Made by a program: the position numbers and the translations under genes
Shown: piece by piece, positions 11,950-23,719 of the stretch
Layout: the number at the start of each line of letters is the position of its first letter
Position numbering within the stretch: position 1 is the stretch's first letter
Assembly (NCBI GenBank): GCA_905221605.1
Contig: CAJNDS010002046.1
Span: 239,501-303,500 of the forward strand
DNA length: 64,000 nt
Direction of reading: 5' to 3'
Source: Symbiodinium natans
Lineage: Eukaryota > Sar > Dinophyceae > Suessiales > Symbiodiniaceae
Notes under the pieces: generated by a model
What the model was told of the DNA's origin: nothing
Databases searched by the model: none
What the model saw: only the letters and a program-made list of their open reading frames with translations

Positions 11950-14550
11950 AGCAATAAGAAATAAACGATCAAGTCGCGCTCTTTCTCTTGCACGTTTCTC
12001 TTGCACCCAGACTCAGGATCAGCAACTGTCAAAGGCGAGCAACGAAAACACAGATGCGGCAAACAGACACACGCGAGGGAAAGAAAACAACCCAAAACTA
12101 TTGTACATATGGACACATACCACATACTTCTGCGTTCTTTCTTTTTCTTCTCCGTTTTCATACACATTGGAAACTTGATGAGTGCATACCACTTGCATTC
12201 CTTTAAGTTCCCGACCGGATTCCGGTTTAACAGAAAAAATTTGGTTCGGTGTAAATGCTGCGTGTTTTCGTATTTATACAAAACGTAGCCCAAAATAGTA
12301 CGGTATTTTTCACACATTTTGGTATGTTTGGTATGAGCATCTCCAATATGGAATACAGATCACGCATACATGAGTCTGCACGATTCTCCTTTTTCTTCGT
12401 TCGCAGGCGTATGAAGTCAGTTGAAAAATCATCGCCAGACCACGGGCCGATACAGCATTAGCCTTGCCAGGCTCTCCCAATAGCCGTGTTAAAAAAACTT
12501 GTATAGGATGCATAATTCGAGTTGGCCCCGTTTCGATCTTGTCCTTGTTTGAATTTGCCTGGCCAGCGCCTTTTTTTCATTTGTAGATTCATCGTCCTAT
12601 TTCTCATTGTCGATTCAACTTCAAAACGTTTCACACTAGATAGTTTACAATTTGCATTTAAATTCCAGGCTCTTTCAAAAAATCACTCACTAAATTATTT
12701 TCACATTTTGATACAGTATGAACTCATGTTGAAGTACTTGATCATTCCACAATGTTTAATGATAGTTTGTATCAAAACATCTTCAGCGACTTTCTTGGAA
12801 TTTCGACTTCCCTGACTTCCAAGCAATGAAACTGGTTCCAAACAACCTAAGCCAATCAAGATGCTCCATTATTGACTTTTGTAAATTATCTGGCCTATCT
12901 GTCTATATAGTTCAAAATTCTAAGCAATAGCATCACCCCAATTCATGATTCCACCTTTTCACATTGTTTAAGTCTTGAAATTTATGAAAACAGGGGCAAA
13001 TATCTGGGTTCCATTAACTCTTTAATAAATCAGTTTGAACGGTGTGAATACCTTGAACAGTGTTCATACCACCATTGGCCCCAATACTGATATTAAAACT
13101 ATTCAAGCTGTCTGGCACATTCAAAAAGATGAGTACTTTAAATTGTAACAAGTTTTATTCTTTAAAACATTTACACCAGTCATAATCGGATGAAATATCC
13201 GGATACCGTTAAGTCTAGATCCAGGATTTCACCAACACATATAGGTTCAAAGAAGAAATCATCCGAATTCTTTTCATCCACATGTTTAAATCGGTTGGCC
13301 CGTTTTAAGAATTTAGGTTAGAATAATGCAAGAGAACCTTTTTTTAACCTTTGATTTGTGTATGTTTTTGCAATGCCGACATTGTCTTTGATCGCTGGGT
13401 TGAAATTCAAAGTTCATGTCTTGCTTAGCATATCTAGTTTCAGAACAGAAATGATCCGATTCTCTTTCTTCAACTATTCAAACTGGTTGGCCTGTTTATA
13501 ACAATTATGTCATTGAAAGATATACTTGGCCACGACTTTATGATTTCGATAAATGAAGAAATCTCGGGGTGTTTTAATTTCTGGTCTATTTAGGTACTTT
13601 TTGATCGTTAGAAAAATAGAAAGGACCCCCAAGTCTATGTTTAACCGTTTGTTTTTTGGACATGTTTTTGCATTCAATATAAATTGATGTTGATCTTGTG
13701 AAATCTCTGGATTCCGCGAACTCTTCAGCCGGGATTCCACCGGAATTACAAGTTAGTTTGAATGAAATGAGAATGCGAACGGTTTAAACAGTTTAAACCA
13801 TTGACATTACCCTAATCGCAGGCTTGTTTGAATAGTGAAATAGTGTAAAAGATAGAACAGACACCAGTTCCAAGATTGATTTGTTTAATTGTTAAATTTC
13901 CAAATTTGAGGCCCATCTCTTTAAGACCTGAACTTGAACATTTTCAAATTTTAAATTATCACGTTGCCTGTTCACAATCCCACAATTCCACAATCCCCAC
14001 AACGCCTGCGGGATTGCGCGCCTGTGGGATTGTGATTGTGCTTGTCGGATTGAGGGATTGTGTGCTTGCGGGAATGTGGGATTGTGAGAATTATGAATAT
14101 GAGCCTCATTTTCATGCGAGAAGTGTGGTATATACATATGCTCATATTTGTTTTTCCCCCACCCTCGGTGTGGGGTTGTTAAATGCTAAATTCAACTCTT
14201 CTCCTCGCCCGCTCGCCCGGATCTCTTCTCCTCGCCCGGGCTACCCCTCGCTCATCCCTGGAGTGCCCAGAGTGTCCCTGGAGTGCGCAACCCGAGCGTG
14301 TTCCTGGAGTGCCCAGCCCGCTCAGAGTGTCCCAGCCCCAGAGTTTCCCTGGAGTGCCCAGCAATGCCCAACCCTAGAGTGTTTTGGAGTGGCCAGCCCC
14401 AGAGTGTCCCTGGAGGTGCCCAACCGCAGAGTATCTCTACCCAGAGAGGGTGGAGATGCTCGAAGTCAACATAATGTTTTAAAATGTATGTTATTAGATA
14501 TTAATATAGTTACATATTTACATCTATCTAACACAAAATCAAACACCGGC
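11950..14550. repeat. AT-rich island with internal degenerate repeats
   Basis: Base composition changes abruptly to strongly AT-rich here (most extreme 12.5-13.95 kb), whereas flanks are near 50% GC. Blocks recur inside. An ATCTGGRTTCCRTTAACTC-like block is seen near 12995, 13195 and 13702, and a CGGTTGGCCCGTTT-like block near 13290, 13485 and 13640. ORFs are short and AT-biased with no family match. I see no terminal repeats or transposase. It may be an old mobile-element remnant or an AT-rich satellite. Confidence 0.6.
14183..14440 (+). repeat. degenerate GAGTGYCCAGCCC minisatellite
   Basis: Units of about 25-32 bp built on GTCCCTGGAGTGCCCAGC recur at least seven times with drift. The unit gives open frames rich in LECP and PRVS on the plus strand, which are repeat artefacts rather than a gene. 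Confidence 0.75.
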
Positions 14551-14559
14551 GAATAGGCA

Positions 14560-15880
14560 GCGTTTGTTCCACAACCCTTGATGTTCACTTACGCGTTCGA
14601 TCTCCCATGGAAAGCTTGTGGAATTTCGGATGGGAGCTATTGAGTGTGCTACGGGATTCAGTTTCTTCAAACCCGCGATCCTACTTTACTACCTGCTGCT
14701 TCGCAAACTGCGAGCTGGGGGAACCCAGCCTAAACCGTACCGCGACACCGCAAACTTGTGGGACTTGTGGGGTGCCCGAAGCACATATTCAGTGACAAAG
14801 CACCACTGCAGTAGACTGCTCGACGTGTGCCTCGGTACCTTCGCAGATGGGGGACTTTGGGAGGCGACGAGAGCTTTCTCAAACCACATGCAAGCGTGGG
14901 TGCAACCCTAGACCCAACTGAAAACCTCAGCCCACAAGTTCCAGAAAGAATCAAAATGAATCCTTCAAGTGGCTCTTCACAAGATCACGCTGGTTTGAGG
15001 ATGCACAGCAGGTCTAGCGGCTTGCGGAAGTTGGGAGACATAGAGCTGCCATGGACACGGAAATCATATGCCCATGGAGCCGCCTGGTGCTACAGGGACA
15101 CCTCCTGACGCCGCAGCAACCACCTGCTTCAGCGTATTGGTTGACTGTCAGCCGAACCAGCCCTTCAAGTCTTCAAGTATGGCATACAGTAGCACCCTGG
15201 CGGCGGCCAGTTCATGCTTTCTTGTGGACGTCAAAAGCACGTGGCGAAAACGGGCGAAGGACCCCCTTCCATATCACACCTTCGCGTTCTTAGTGCCGAC
15301 AGCACGAGCCTATGCTCGTACCCCCATAGGGCGAAAAAAAGCCTTTTCCTCCCCATTGGCCGCGTCTGTCTTTCTTCCGCTCAGGACTTCGCCGTCTCCT
15401 GGCTGCACAGAGCGAAGAGTGCGCTACAGCGCTTCTACCCAAAAACCAGGCCCACAAAGAAGTGAGCATGTGCATTCAAACCTCAGCGTGCTAAAGCTGC
15501 TAGAGCCTGAGCTTCCCCAACACCAGTATTTCGGTCTAGTCGAATTGCGTCCCAAATCTTAGAACCAGAAGACCGAGCAATGCATGACGGAAAGGCTAGT
15601 CCTTTGTTAAGGGTTCAAATCTCCTGATCCGTAAGCCTTAAGCCATAACCTACGTGCGTGTCCCTTGGCTTCAAGAGGAACGCATTACATTTAGCGAGGG
15701 GGGCCGGCTAGGGCCGGCTAGGGTTGATGGTTGAAGTGCAGGACCTTTGGAGCGCTAAGCTGAGTCAAGCTGAGTCAAGCATGCTCAGCCATGCTCAAGT
15801 TCAAAGGGTGCAGGGTTCAAGTAGCTTCAGGCACAAGGGGCTGGAGGATTTCGGGGGTCACCCAATAAAGATCCCTCTTG
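14560..15880. other. ORF-rich stretch without supported exons
   Basis: Plus-strand frames at 14618-14911 (97 aa) and 15068-15562 (164 aa) are long for this window and partly protein-like, for example FLVDVKSTWRKRAKDPLPYH. No splice partners or motif support them and other frames are open too. A short GGGCCGGCTA duplication lies at 15701-15722. Confidence 0.4.
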
Positions 15881-15886
15881 AGTACT

Positions 15887-16407
15887 CTACCATCTGGACA
15901 TTCTCTTCAAACCAAGAGAGGCCTTGGCTTTGGCGGCTTGCCGCAGTTTGACCTCATCCACCATCACCATGGAGCCCCATGTGATTGCAACAATCGCAAA
16001 CTTGCGCCGCGTAGCTTGAAAGAACTGTGTGGATACCAAACCCGCAAAGAATCCGAACGCTCCTCTGGCAAGTCAAAGCCTGCATCTAGCCAAGTCACGC
16101 CATAGTTGTGTGTACGTGCAATGTTGACCTGCTCAGCGACTGTCATGAGGACTTAAGGATACTAAAGGCGCTCGTGGCCTAAGCACGAGTGTCAAGTCAT
16201 GCCTATACGGCGGGAACAGATTCTGCAGGACCATGCTTATTGCAGCAGCCTCCCTTTGATGATGATATGTGAACCGTGAAGTTGCTGAAGGCACCAGGCG
16301 CGTAAGCTTTGGATTGTGCATGGCTTGCTCAAAAGCACAGGCTCGAAGCAACCATGGCGCAATGTCGCCTCTGTTGTTGTAATCTGATCTCGGAGAAAGG
16401 CCATGTC
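15887..16407 (-). CDS. three-exon gene model (3' part), unknown protein
   Basis: Exons in transcript order are 16275-16407, 16042-16139 and 15887-16000. Exon 1 starts after TTTGCAG|GAC and ends CAC G|GTTCAC (phase 1). Exon 2 starts ATGACAG|TC, restoring the frame, and ends CGG|GTTTGG (phase 0). Exon 3 starts CGCAAG|TTT and runs to a TAG. The peptide contains MAFLRDQITTTEATLRHGCF, VNIARTHNYGVTWLDAGFDL and a C-terminal segment FAIVAITWGSMVMVDEVKLR that could be a membrane anchor followed by basic residues. The second intron would be only 41 nt. The alternative is a frameshift at that point. The gene starts upstream, probably beyond the CA repeat at 16.43-16.57 kb. I do not recognise the family. 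Confidence 0.58.
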
Positions 16408-16419
16408 CTGCAAAGCGCA

Positions 16420-16506
16420 CACATACACACCCACATCCACACCCACACAGACGCAGACACGCAGACGCAGCCGCAGACACACAGACGCAGACGCACAGAC
16501 ACGCAG

Positions 16507-16575
<69 letters not shown>

Positions 16576-16830
16576 GAGACGCGCCAGTTTCAAACTGGGC
16601 GCCGGAGTTTGAGGATCCGACAACGGCCGAGTGGCCCCCTGTCCCCCGGCCCCACACACATGTGCACACACACATGCATGTATGCATATACGTACGTCTA
16701 CATGTACATATACACATACATATACAAATACACATACCAGTACATATACATATACAATCATATACATATACATATACGTATACGTGTACGTATACATATA
16801 CATATACATACACACACATACATATACATA
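16420..16830. repeat. (CA)n then (TACATA)n microsatellite block
   Basis: An imperfect CACAGACGC region (16420-16510) leads into a pure CA run to 16575. After a short unique stretch, an ACATATACATAC run follows (16670-16830). It produces long VCVCVC and HTHTHT ORFs that should be ignored. Confidence 0.92.
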
Positions 16831-17269
16831 CACATGCCACCGCCCCTACAGTACCCAGAACCTACCTCCTTCAGGTCTTCTGTCAAACGAGGCCCATCCA
16901 AGTAAAGTCAAGGTACATCGTAAACGATCTAAGAAAACGTTTTCTCCCTCGAGCCCTAGAATGACAAGTACACAGTAAGCATTTCATCTTTGCAGCCCGA
17001 AAGCAAAATCCATTGCATGCCTTTGCTTCTTCGAGTGTAGAAAGCCGGGTGTGGTATGAATATTTAGGGTTCCGCAAAAGGGATCATAATTCAGGCCAAG
17101 CCATGCGGGCACCCGCCTTCTCAAAAATCACCATACAGCTACGCTCTATCGCACCACATTGCTGCTCGATATTTCGGCACTGGTCATTGAACGTATGCAA
17201 GGTTTCTTTGTAGTAAGCCGGCGACTTAAAGAAAAAACACGCTTATTCATTTTCAGAATGACATGTTCC

Positions 17270-17690
17270 TGATGAGCTCGAGGCACCGGGACCTTCTGAA
17301 ACCACGGATTTGTTTGGAAACCATTGGTAAAGCCTGTGCTTTCCATGAGTTCGGCAACCCAATGCATGAGAAAGCATTGGTCTTCTGGAACTATGAGCCT
17401 ACGGCCCTGAGATGTCTCTGAAACCATGGAAAGTTTGCCATGAATTTGGCCACCGAGACGGAGATGTCTCTAAAACCAGGGAGATGTTGGAACACATTGG
17501 CTTTACCGATGCTTTCCATGAATTGGGAGGGCGAAGTCCTGGAACACGGTAGCAACCCAACGTGCTCAATGCATTTGGCCCCCCAAGATGGTATGGCAAT
17601 GTCTTCCAGGAAGTTTGACACTCAGACGTATCCTTCCAGAAACAATGGGCATCGGAAAACATGCTGTCCATGAATTTGGGTTTGAAGGTA
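17270..17690. repeat. degenerate tandem repeat, roughly 65-75 bp units
   Basis: Blocks resembling CTGAAACCATGG, TTGGAACACATTGG and GCTTTCCATGAATTTGGC recur in the same order about four to five times between 17290 and 17680. On the minus strand they give a repeated FMESIGKAN...FQxxPxFRDIS reading. It is followed directly by a TA/CA microsatellite (17714-17790). A similar block sits at 52615-52700, also next to a CA/TA tract. Confidence 0.6.
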
Positions 17691-18004
17691 GTTTCGCGGG
17701 GACGATAACATGTACATCTATATATATATATGTATATGTACATGATATATGCATGTGTATATGTACATTTGAGTATTTTTGTATATGTATATCTCTCTCC
17801 AAGCACCACGAAACAGGCTTCAGGCCCCTCCTCATGCCTTAACCCGAGATGCAGGCTTTTGCCCTGCCTCCTCCAGAGACGACAGAGTGGTCCTCCCCAA
17901 TGGTTTTTGTTGTTGCAGAATGTGTTTCGTGATGATACAAGCTCGTGCTGGTACTGGAAATCGGAAATTGGCATCTCGAGCGGATGTTGGCATGTCTTCA
18001 CAAG

Positions 18005-18171
18005 CCCTGCCAAAGCTGACGCTTCAACGCAGAATGCCTGGCATTGCTCTCATTCGTCTTCAGCAGATCCAAAGCCTGGAGCCAGTGCCAAGACCAGAAC
18101 AGTGCGACCCACATTTGGGGCGGTGCTTTCAGTGCCATCCGGCTACCCTGCCGGGCCTCGTCCAAAGTGTA
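18005..18171 (-). CDS. candidate exon(s), frame-shifted between two parts
   Basis: The minus strand reads LDEARQGSRMALKAPPQMWV then FWSWHWLQALDLLKTNESNA and further basic residues. Just upstream (18195-18265) a second frame reads MFALYAMLREAELRRQHLRA. The two helical stretches look like one protein in different frames with no room for an intron, so this may be a decayed exon. PPR-like spacing was considered but is not convincing. Confidence 0.3.
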
Positions 18172-18712
18172 CTCCAGCATGCAGTTTGCACCCAGCCACA
18201 GGCACACTGTCTTGCTCGGAGGTGCTGACGCCTCAATTCAGCTTCACGCAGCATAGCGTACAGAGCAAACATCTTCCAGCTCGGAATGGTCGTTGGTTCA
18301 GGCTGTCCACACCACGACCCGACACCACCCGGACACCCTTGGAAGGAGTGAAGAGGGTTGGGGGTTGGGCAGGGTATTTTGGGCAATTAGGGCTTGAAGC
18401 GGGCAAGTGCAAGCCCCTCAACATCCGTTGCCAGACTTTGTGAAACCGTCTATGAAACCCGTGAGCCTTTAAACGTCTTTAAACGCCCGGTGCACCTTGG
18501 ACCAGATATTCTCAGCTAGTTGATAGGTGTAGTCGGTGGTCTCATTCTCGCCGGCCTCGCATTGCAACCCCTAGAATCCCTAGAATCTGCATTTCTGAGA
18601 CGCATGTTAGTCGCGACAGCCTTGTATCGAGAACTTGGGATTTCTGGCTGCTCAAGAGCTTCTGTGTCGAGACAGAAGTTTGCTCCATGGCTTCTTTTTT
18701 TGTCCCTTGCAG

Positions 18713-18873
18713 GAAGTAAACTGCTTGCTGCCCTGGAAGCAGACAAGTTCTGCTTTTTTGTCGCGCATCGTCCTGCTATAGCGGAAATTGAGCAGCTGCT
18801 TCTGGGCACTGCACAGCTGACGGCTGACGGGGCACTGCATTGGAGTTCAATGTCGCGTCATAGTGCGGTTTCG
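18713..18873 (+). CDS. candidate internal exon, unknown protein
   Basis: A pyrimidine-rich tract ending TGTCCCTTGCAG| precedes an open plus-strand frame of 53 codons (phase 1 in), and TCG|GTAAAATTC closes it (phase 0 out). It encodes SKLLAALEADKFCFFVAHRP, then AIAEIEQLLLGTAQLTADGA and a short Ser-rich end. The helix-like, soluble composition and both splice signals favour a real exon. Upstream sequence on the same frame (18520-18700) is also open and hydrophobic (VVGGLILAGLAL), possibly part of an earlier exon. Confidence 0.5.
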
Positions 18874-19143
18874 GTAAAATTCTGCATAGGCGACGAATAT
18901 TGAAAGGCCCACGGCCTTTGGCGTCTCATGTTTGCAATGTTTGCTGTCAGCATGGTCGGCTTCGGCAGTTACATGGTTTCTGGGGAAGACCCACACGCAT
19001 GAACAATGCCGAGTCTTGCTCACGCAGCGCCTCGTTGCAAAGTCAAGCCATGCCAGATCCCCAATTTTTTTACCAGAACCACGAATCCCTCAAATCTCCC
19101 TCCCAAGCCGTCGCAAGCCCGCCTCGCTGCTCTTTGACACGAG

Positions 19144-19230
19144 GTGTTGGACGACCTCTCTGGCTTCGCGAGTTTGGTGGCGCTCAGAAATGGCAACTCC
19201 TTCTTATGGGCTCAATGGCGCATGAGGCTT
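19144..19230 (+). CDS. possible short exon, unknown protein
   Basis: After ACACGAG| the plus strand reads VLDDLSGFASLVALRNGNSF then LWAQWRMRLL. A GC donor is possible near 19224 (ATGAG|GCTTCT). The composition is natural but the segment is short and the borders are guesses. A double C run begins at 19243. Confidence 0.3.
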
Positions 19231-19242
19231 CTGAGCCTCCCA

Positions 19243-22200
19243 GTTCCCCCCCCCCCCCCTTTCCCCCCCCCCCCCCTTCGAGCCTCCAACGCCGACACGA
19301 TGTCGGGCCTCTGCAGCCGCGGCTTTTGGACATCGACGGATAAAGAAGTCTGGTTTTTTGAGGGGCACCCCATCTTGGCTTAGGGGCCTCAGGCCGCGAT
19401 AGGCTTCCCTCGCAACCCTGAGCTTCTGGCAGCTTCGTCTTCAGTGAGGATCGCTGCGCCGTGAGGGAGCTTTGCATGTATTGATACCTCGGATGCAAAC
19501 CCAGAAGGTGCTCTGTAAGTCAACTTGAGGGCTTCCAATTTCCTTGATATGGTGCACTGCATGGGGGAGCTCGCAGGACGTAGAAAAACCAAAGAGTCGG
19601 GCTATGATGGGCTATGGATTCAAGGTGATCGACTCCGACTGGGACATCCCCTTCAAACCAAACTTTACCACCGCGCCCTGTGCCCAATGAGAGGTTCAGG
19701 GCTCGGCTCTTCAAACGCGAGCCCAGGATGGCATTGACGACCCTAGAGACCCTAGACAGCCTTAAAACAAAATCCAATCGCCAATCCCTACAAACTTCCC
19801 TGAACATGATCCGACACATCCCCGAAACTGACCATCTCAAGCATCTCAGAAGCCTGAAGTTTGAAACCGTTCACCCCGTTCAATTCGTTCAATCCGTTCA
19901 AGCCCGAACTTCGCTGCCCTCTGCAGGCTCTTGTGGGCCCCCTGTGCCTAGCCGCTTGCTGTGCAGGTCCTGCAGCCTTCCGACCACCTCCGTGGGCTCA
20001 CGCTCTTTGCACAGCTCCTCTCAGATGCTCTGAGTGATGGCATCGGTTTGTGTCTGTGGATACCTCTGGGTGTCTGTGGATGCGTCTGGGTGTTTCTGGG
20101 TGTTTGGTGGCTGTTCGGCGGGTTACATGCAAAGGAAAAAAGAGGAACCTGGCTTCAGGAAAGTTCTACCGCTACGGTCGCTTCTTCCTTTGCTGCCGAT
20201 CTTGCCTATGCTGGGCGAAGCAGGGACCAGCCTTGGGCCCATGCTCGACACCTTCGGCTTTCCGCGAGCAAAGTGTGGTCTTGAACCGGGTTCCGTCGGC
20301 TGAAGCTTGGGAGCCGCTGCCGATGAAAAAGCACAAAGCGAGTCTCAGCGAGAGACACAAAGACACAGCCCCAAAGCAAGCAAAGGAAGCCGGAGAGATC
20401 CCTGAGGGCTGTCCGGAAAAGCTCAGCGTACCCCTCACTTCTCCACCCAACCGCAAGCTCAAGCCCAAGAAAGGGAACGCGCAGAGTGCCCATTCTGGTG
20501 TCAGATTAGGGAAAGGAAGGAACAAAGTCAAAGAATGCGCCTCCACATTCTCGATGAAGATCGCTTCTGGGATGCCCCTCTTGTTATCCTGGCAAGGGCT
20601 TTTTGTTGTCATTTTGGCTGTTTCTTTGGGTCTTTTCAAGCTTCAGCTTTGAGTTAAGGCCCATCCCTTGTGCGCCTCGCTCTTCTTGAAGATCTTCTTG
20701 TCCAACTCGCCAGTCTTTGCATGTGGATGCAGGTTGGTTTTTAAGCTTTTCAGGCCCTTACCGGCGCATGTTCACTGAAGACAGAGCTGGATGGCTGGAG
20801 CCCCCGAGTTTTTCTGAGAGCTCCCCCAAAACACCCAGGACTCCGACAAGTCATGGACGCTGAGGCACCCAACCCCGCGCGAAAGGCGAAAAAAGATGCC
20901 TAAAAGATCGTAAAACGGGCCTCTGTCATGGCTCTCAGGCTGCCCTCAGCCGCCCAGGCGATTTCTACCCGGAGAGTGTCTGAAGGGGAGTGAGCGTCGT
21001 CAGCACTCAACTCTGATAATTTTCATCATGTCTTGCTGCTAGCTAAAGATCATAGCCATACTGGGCCTTCCATGCTTGAGCCAGCCTTATCAAAAGACGC
21101 CTCACAGGTCACGAACTTCCAAATGCTTAACACATAGGGGGCTTCTCATTAGACTTGGTATCAACACCATGGTCACCATGGTCCCGTGCTTTTGAGCAGA
21201 AGCAGCTGCAGCCCATCCACATGGCCTGGGGATCTTGCAACCTGTACTGCCGGATATTGCCTGATGTTGCCTGCGTTGCGCGAATCGCCACAAGGTGCCC
21301 AGGGGCCTGGGAGTGCTTGATGCGTTGCTCCAGGCCGAATGTCAGCCGAGGGCTGCCCGAGGCGGTGAAGAGGACCTCGACTTCGGCTTTGTTCTATCGG
21401 GCTTTATAGGACGTGCGGCTTTGTACGGTATTGCGGCAGTCTACAAGGTCTAGAGGTTATCCCGGTTCAGGTTCAACGGCACAGCCATTGCTCAAGGCAC
21501 AAGCACGAGACAGTTGTTCAAGCGAGTTTGGAGCGACTCCCCCAACATTCAAGTTCTCAGTCTGCCATCTCTCTGCCATCTCCCAAAACCCTTATAAGCC
21601 TTAAGCCCCCACCCCTCCCCTCAAGCCCATCTAAGATCCCAGCCTGCGACGGCTTCAAGCAGCCATGGACCACCGGGGGCTCCATGGAGTGAAGCAAGTC
21701 CAGGGCCTAGCAGACTTTCGTAGACTTTCGTTGGGAGGCCAGAGAATGTCAGAGAGGCGGGGTCACCAGAGCTTTGGGTCTAGTGCAGGCAAAGCCTACA
21801 TTATAAGCGAGTTTCAACGTACTTCTAGTGATGTGACAAGCGAAAAGCTGCATGACAAGTGGTGCAAGGCCTTTCAGGACTTGGGAATTTGGGGTGCAGG
21901 GGTTTGCAAGGGGTGGGGAGATGCCTGCCTCAAGAACGAGTGAGTCGCCGTAATTTATAGCTCCCACCCCCCCCCCCCCCCCCCCCCCCAAACCCGCCCA
22001 CCCCCCCCAACCCGCCCACCCGCCCACCCCCCAAAAAAAGGGGCTAGTCACCCATTGTCCGAATACAAGCGCCTGGAGGATCACAGCGCTGAGTGCAACG
22101 TCTACGGCCCCACGATACTCAATACCCGCAAAAAGCTGAATCTCTGACAAAAAAGAGAACAAACGTGAGGAGTTGCATCTGGACAGTGGTACAAGCGGCA

Positions 22201-22300
22201 GAAGCGGCAGAAGCGGCACAAGCGATACAAGCTCCCGACGTCCAGGCATGCTGTGACCCTAACCCTAAGGCCCTAAGATGCCCTTCCGATGACTTTCCAT
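19243..22300. other. no supported gene; poly-C runs and weak ORFs
   Basis: Two C runs at 19243-19277 and a long C run at 21966-21990 dominate local ORFs. A 200-residue plus-strand frame (20050-20652) ends in a hydrophobic LLLSWQGLFVVILAVSLGLF segment. A second frame of the same strand near 20535 reads RMRLHILDEDRFWDAPLVIL. Neither can be confirmed. Repeated GGTGTCTGTGGATAC-like 18-mers lie at 20050-20105. Confidence 0.4.
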
Positions 22301-22310
22301 GTCGTCCTGC

Positions 22311-22421
22311 CTTTGAAACCACAGTCCGATGGTTTAATCCCTCCGATGGCTCTGCCTCCAGAACCGTCTGGGCGATCTCACGCAGGGCCAACTCGGGAAG
22401 CCCCCCACAAGCCTCCGAAAG
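22311..22421 (-). CDS. candidate internal exon, unknown protein
   Basis: The 37-codon exon is bounded by ATCTTCAG| and AAG|GCAGGAC (a GC donor), phase 0 at both ends. It encodes LSEACGGLPELALREIAQTV followed by LEAEPSEGLNHRTVVSK, an amphipathic helix-rich segment with strongly GC-biased third positions. It lies in a longer minus-strand frame (22119-22613). No partner exon was placed. The family is not recognised. Confidence 0.5.
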
Positions 22422-23719
22422 CTGAAGATTCATGGGGTCGGAGATGGGCTCGGGGATGTTCAGGGGTGTGCTTATGGGGTTCTGGCGGCTCTGGGTAGTA
22501 TGTTCCGTATGTGTTCTTGCCGCGTTGCCGTTGATGGATGATTGTTTCGCTGCACTCCCTGTATTACTAAACTGGTTCTCGACCCCAATAACCTCAGAGC
22601 AGGCATTAGGCAAGACTTGCCTGGATTAGATCATCCAGGGAGCCCAGCGGCATGTACCTCACGGATACAGAAATGAAAATTCTTCTGCAGCATCCAACGA
22701 ATTCAAAACCCGATCCCATTTCTTAGTACACAAGAAAGAAGCGCACCTTGGGGGCACGGTGTGTAGGTTTTGGGCACGGCCTAGCTGACTACGATTCGCA
22801 GGAATTCCGGGATCGGCCACAGGGATAGGCAGAGCTGCAGATTGCACGTTGGCACACGGGTCTACACGTTTCCAAAGTCAGGACTGCAGCCCGAACAGGC
22901 GACTGCACAAGTCACCAAGAAAGCCAAAAGGGCAATCTCCTCAATTGCACCCGCCCTCTACGGGAAAAAACCCAACACACATTTTGACAGCCCGGCTTTT
23001 TGCAAGCGCACTCGCAGAGTATAGCCATGGGATATCCCAGAGGAGCGTCCCAGAAAGCCTGGAGGCGACGGCTTCGAAGTCTCATGAAGTTTCGGTGTGG
23101 CCCTGGCAACCATCTGGTTTGGACTGGTCGAAGACCGCTGCAAGCCCCAGCCTCTGCTTTTGGCACCTGCTGTTTCGTCCGTGAACCCTCTGTGCAAATT
23201 CTGGTCCGCCAGTCTGATTCCGGAAAATCTCCAGAAACCCGAAGACTTCAACCAGGCAAACGAGCCGCTGCCAACACCAACACCTAAAACCCCAAAACAT
23301 CTCAAAGCAATTCAAAGCATCTCAACCCTGAACCTTACACCCGACACCCCACCTCCCGGAGGCCCACAAGGAGTCCAGGGTGGCTCACCTGCACGCTTTT
23401 GCACCAACTTTGCATGCCGGATACACCGCGCAAACTGTCTTCAGAGAATCTTCCGGGAGCGAAACAAGATTGACTCCAGCTCATCAGATTGTTGGGAGGC
23501 GGGCGCAACTTGAAACAGTCCCCGGCTGCAAATATAAGCATGCGAGAGCTGCGGCACGACCAGGACGAAACTGGAGCACACTTAAGCCTAACTTAAGCCT
23601 ACCTTAAGCCTACCTTAAGCCTTAAGCCTTAAGCCTTTCAGGGCCTAGCATGGTGGTTGAACCGTTCCCACCGCCCAACGTGGAATCAGCTGTTTCCTCT
23701 CGTCCGCAGTAAGCCAACA

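Noticed and set aside
16133-16840. 235-residue VCVCVC/YVYVYV ORFs and the matching HTHTHT frame
   Set aside because: They are translations of CA and TACATA microsatellites. Only the repeat-free part (15887-16407, minus) was kept as a gene model.
17998-18207. PPR-type helical repeat
   Set aside because: ALDLLK-like spacing occurs once only, no second repeat is present, and the flanking helix is in another frame.
21749-22249. 166-residue minus-strand ORF with a glycine run
   Set aside because: The centre is the poly-C/poly-G tract at 21966-21990 and the rest is unremarkable.
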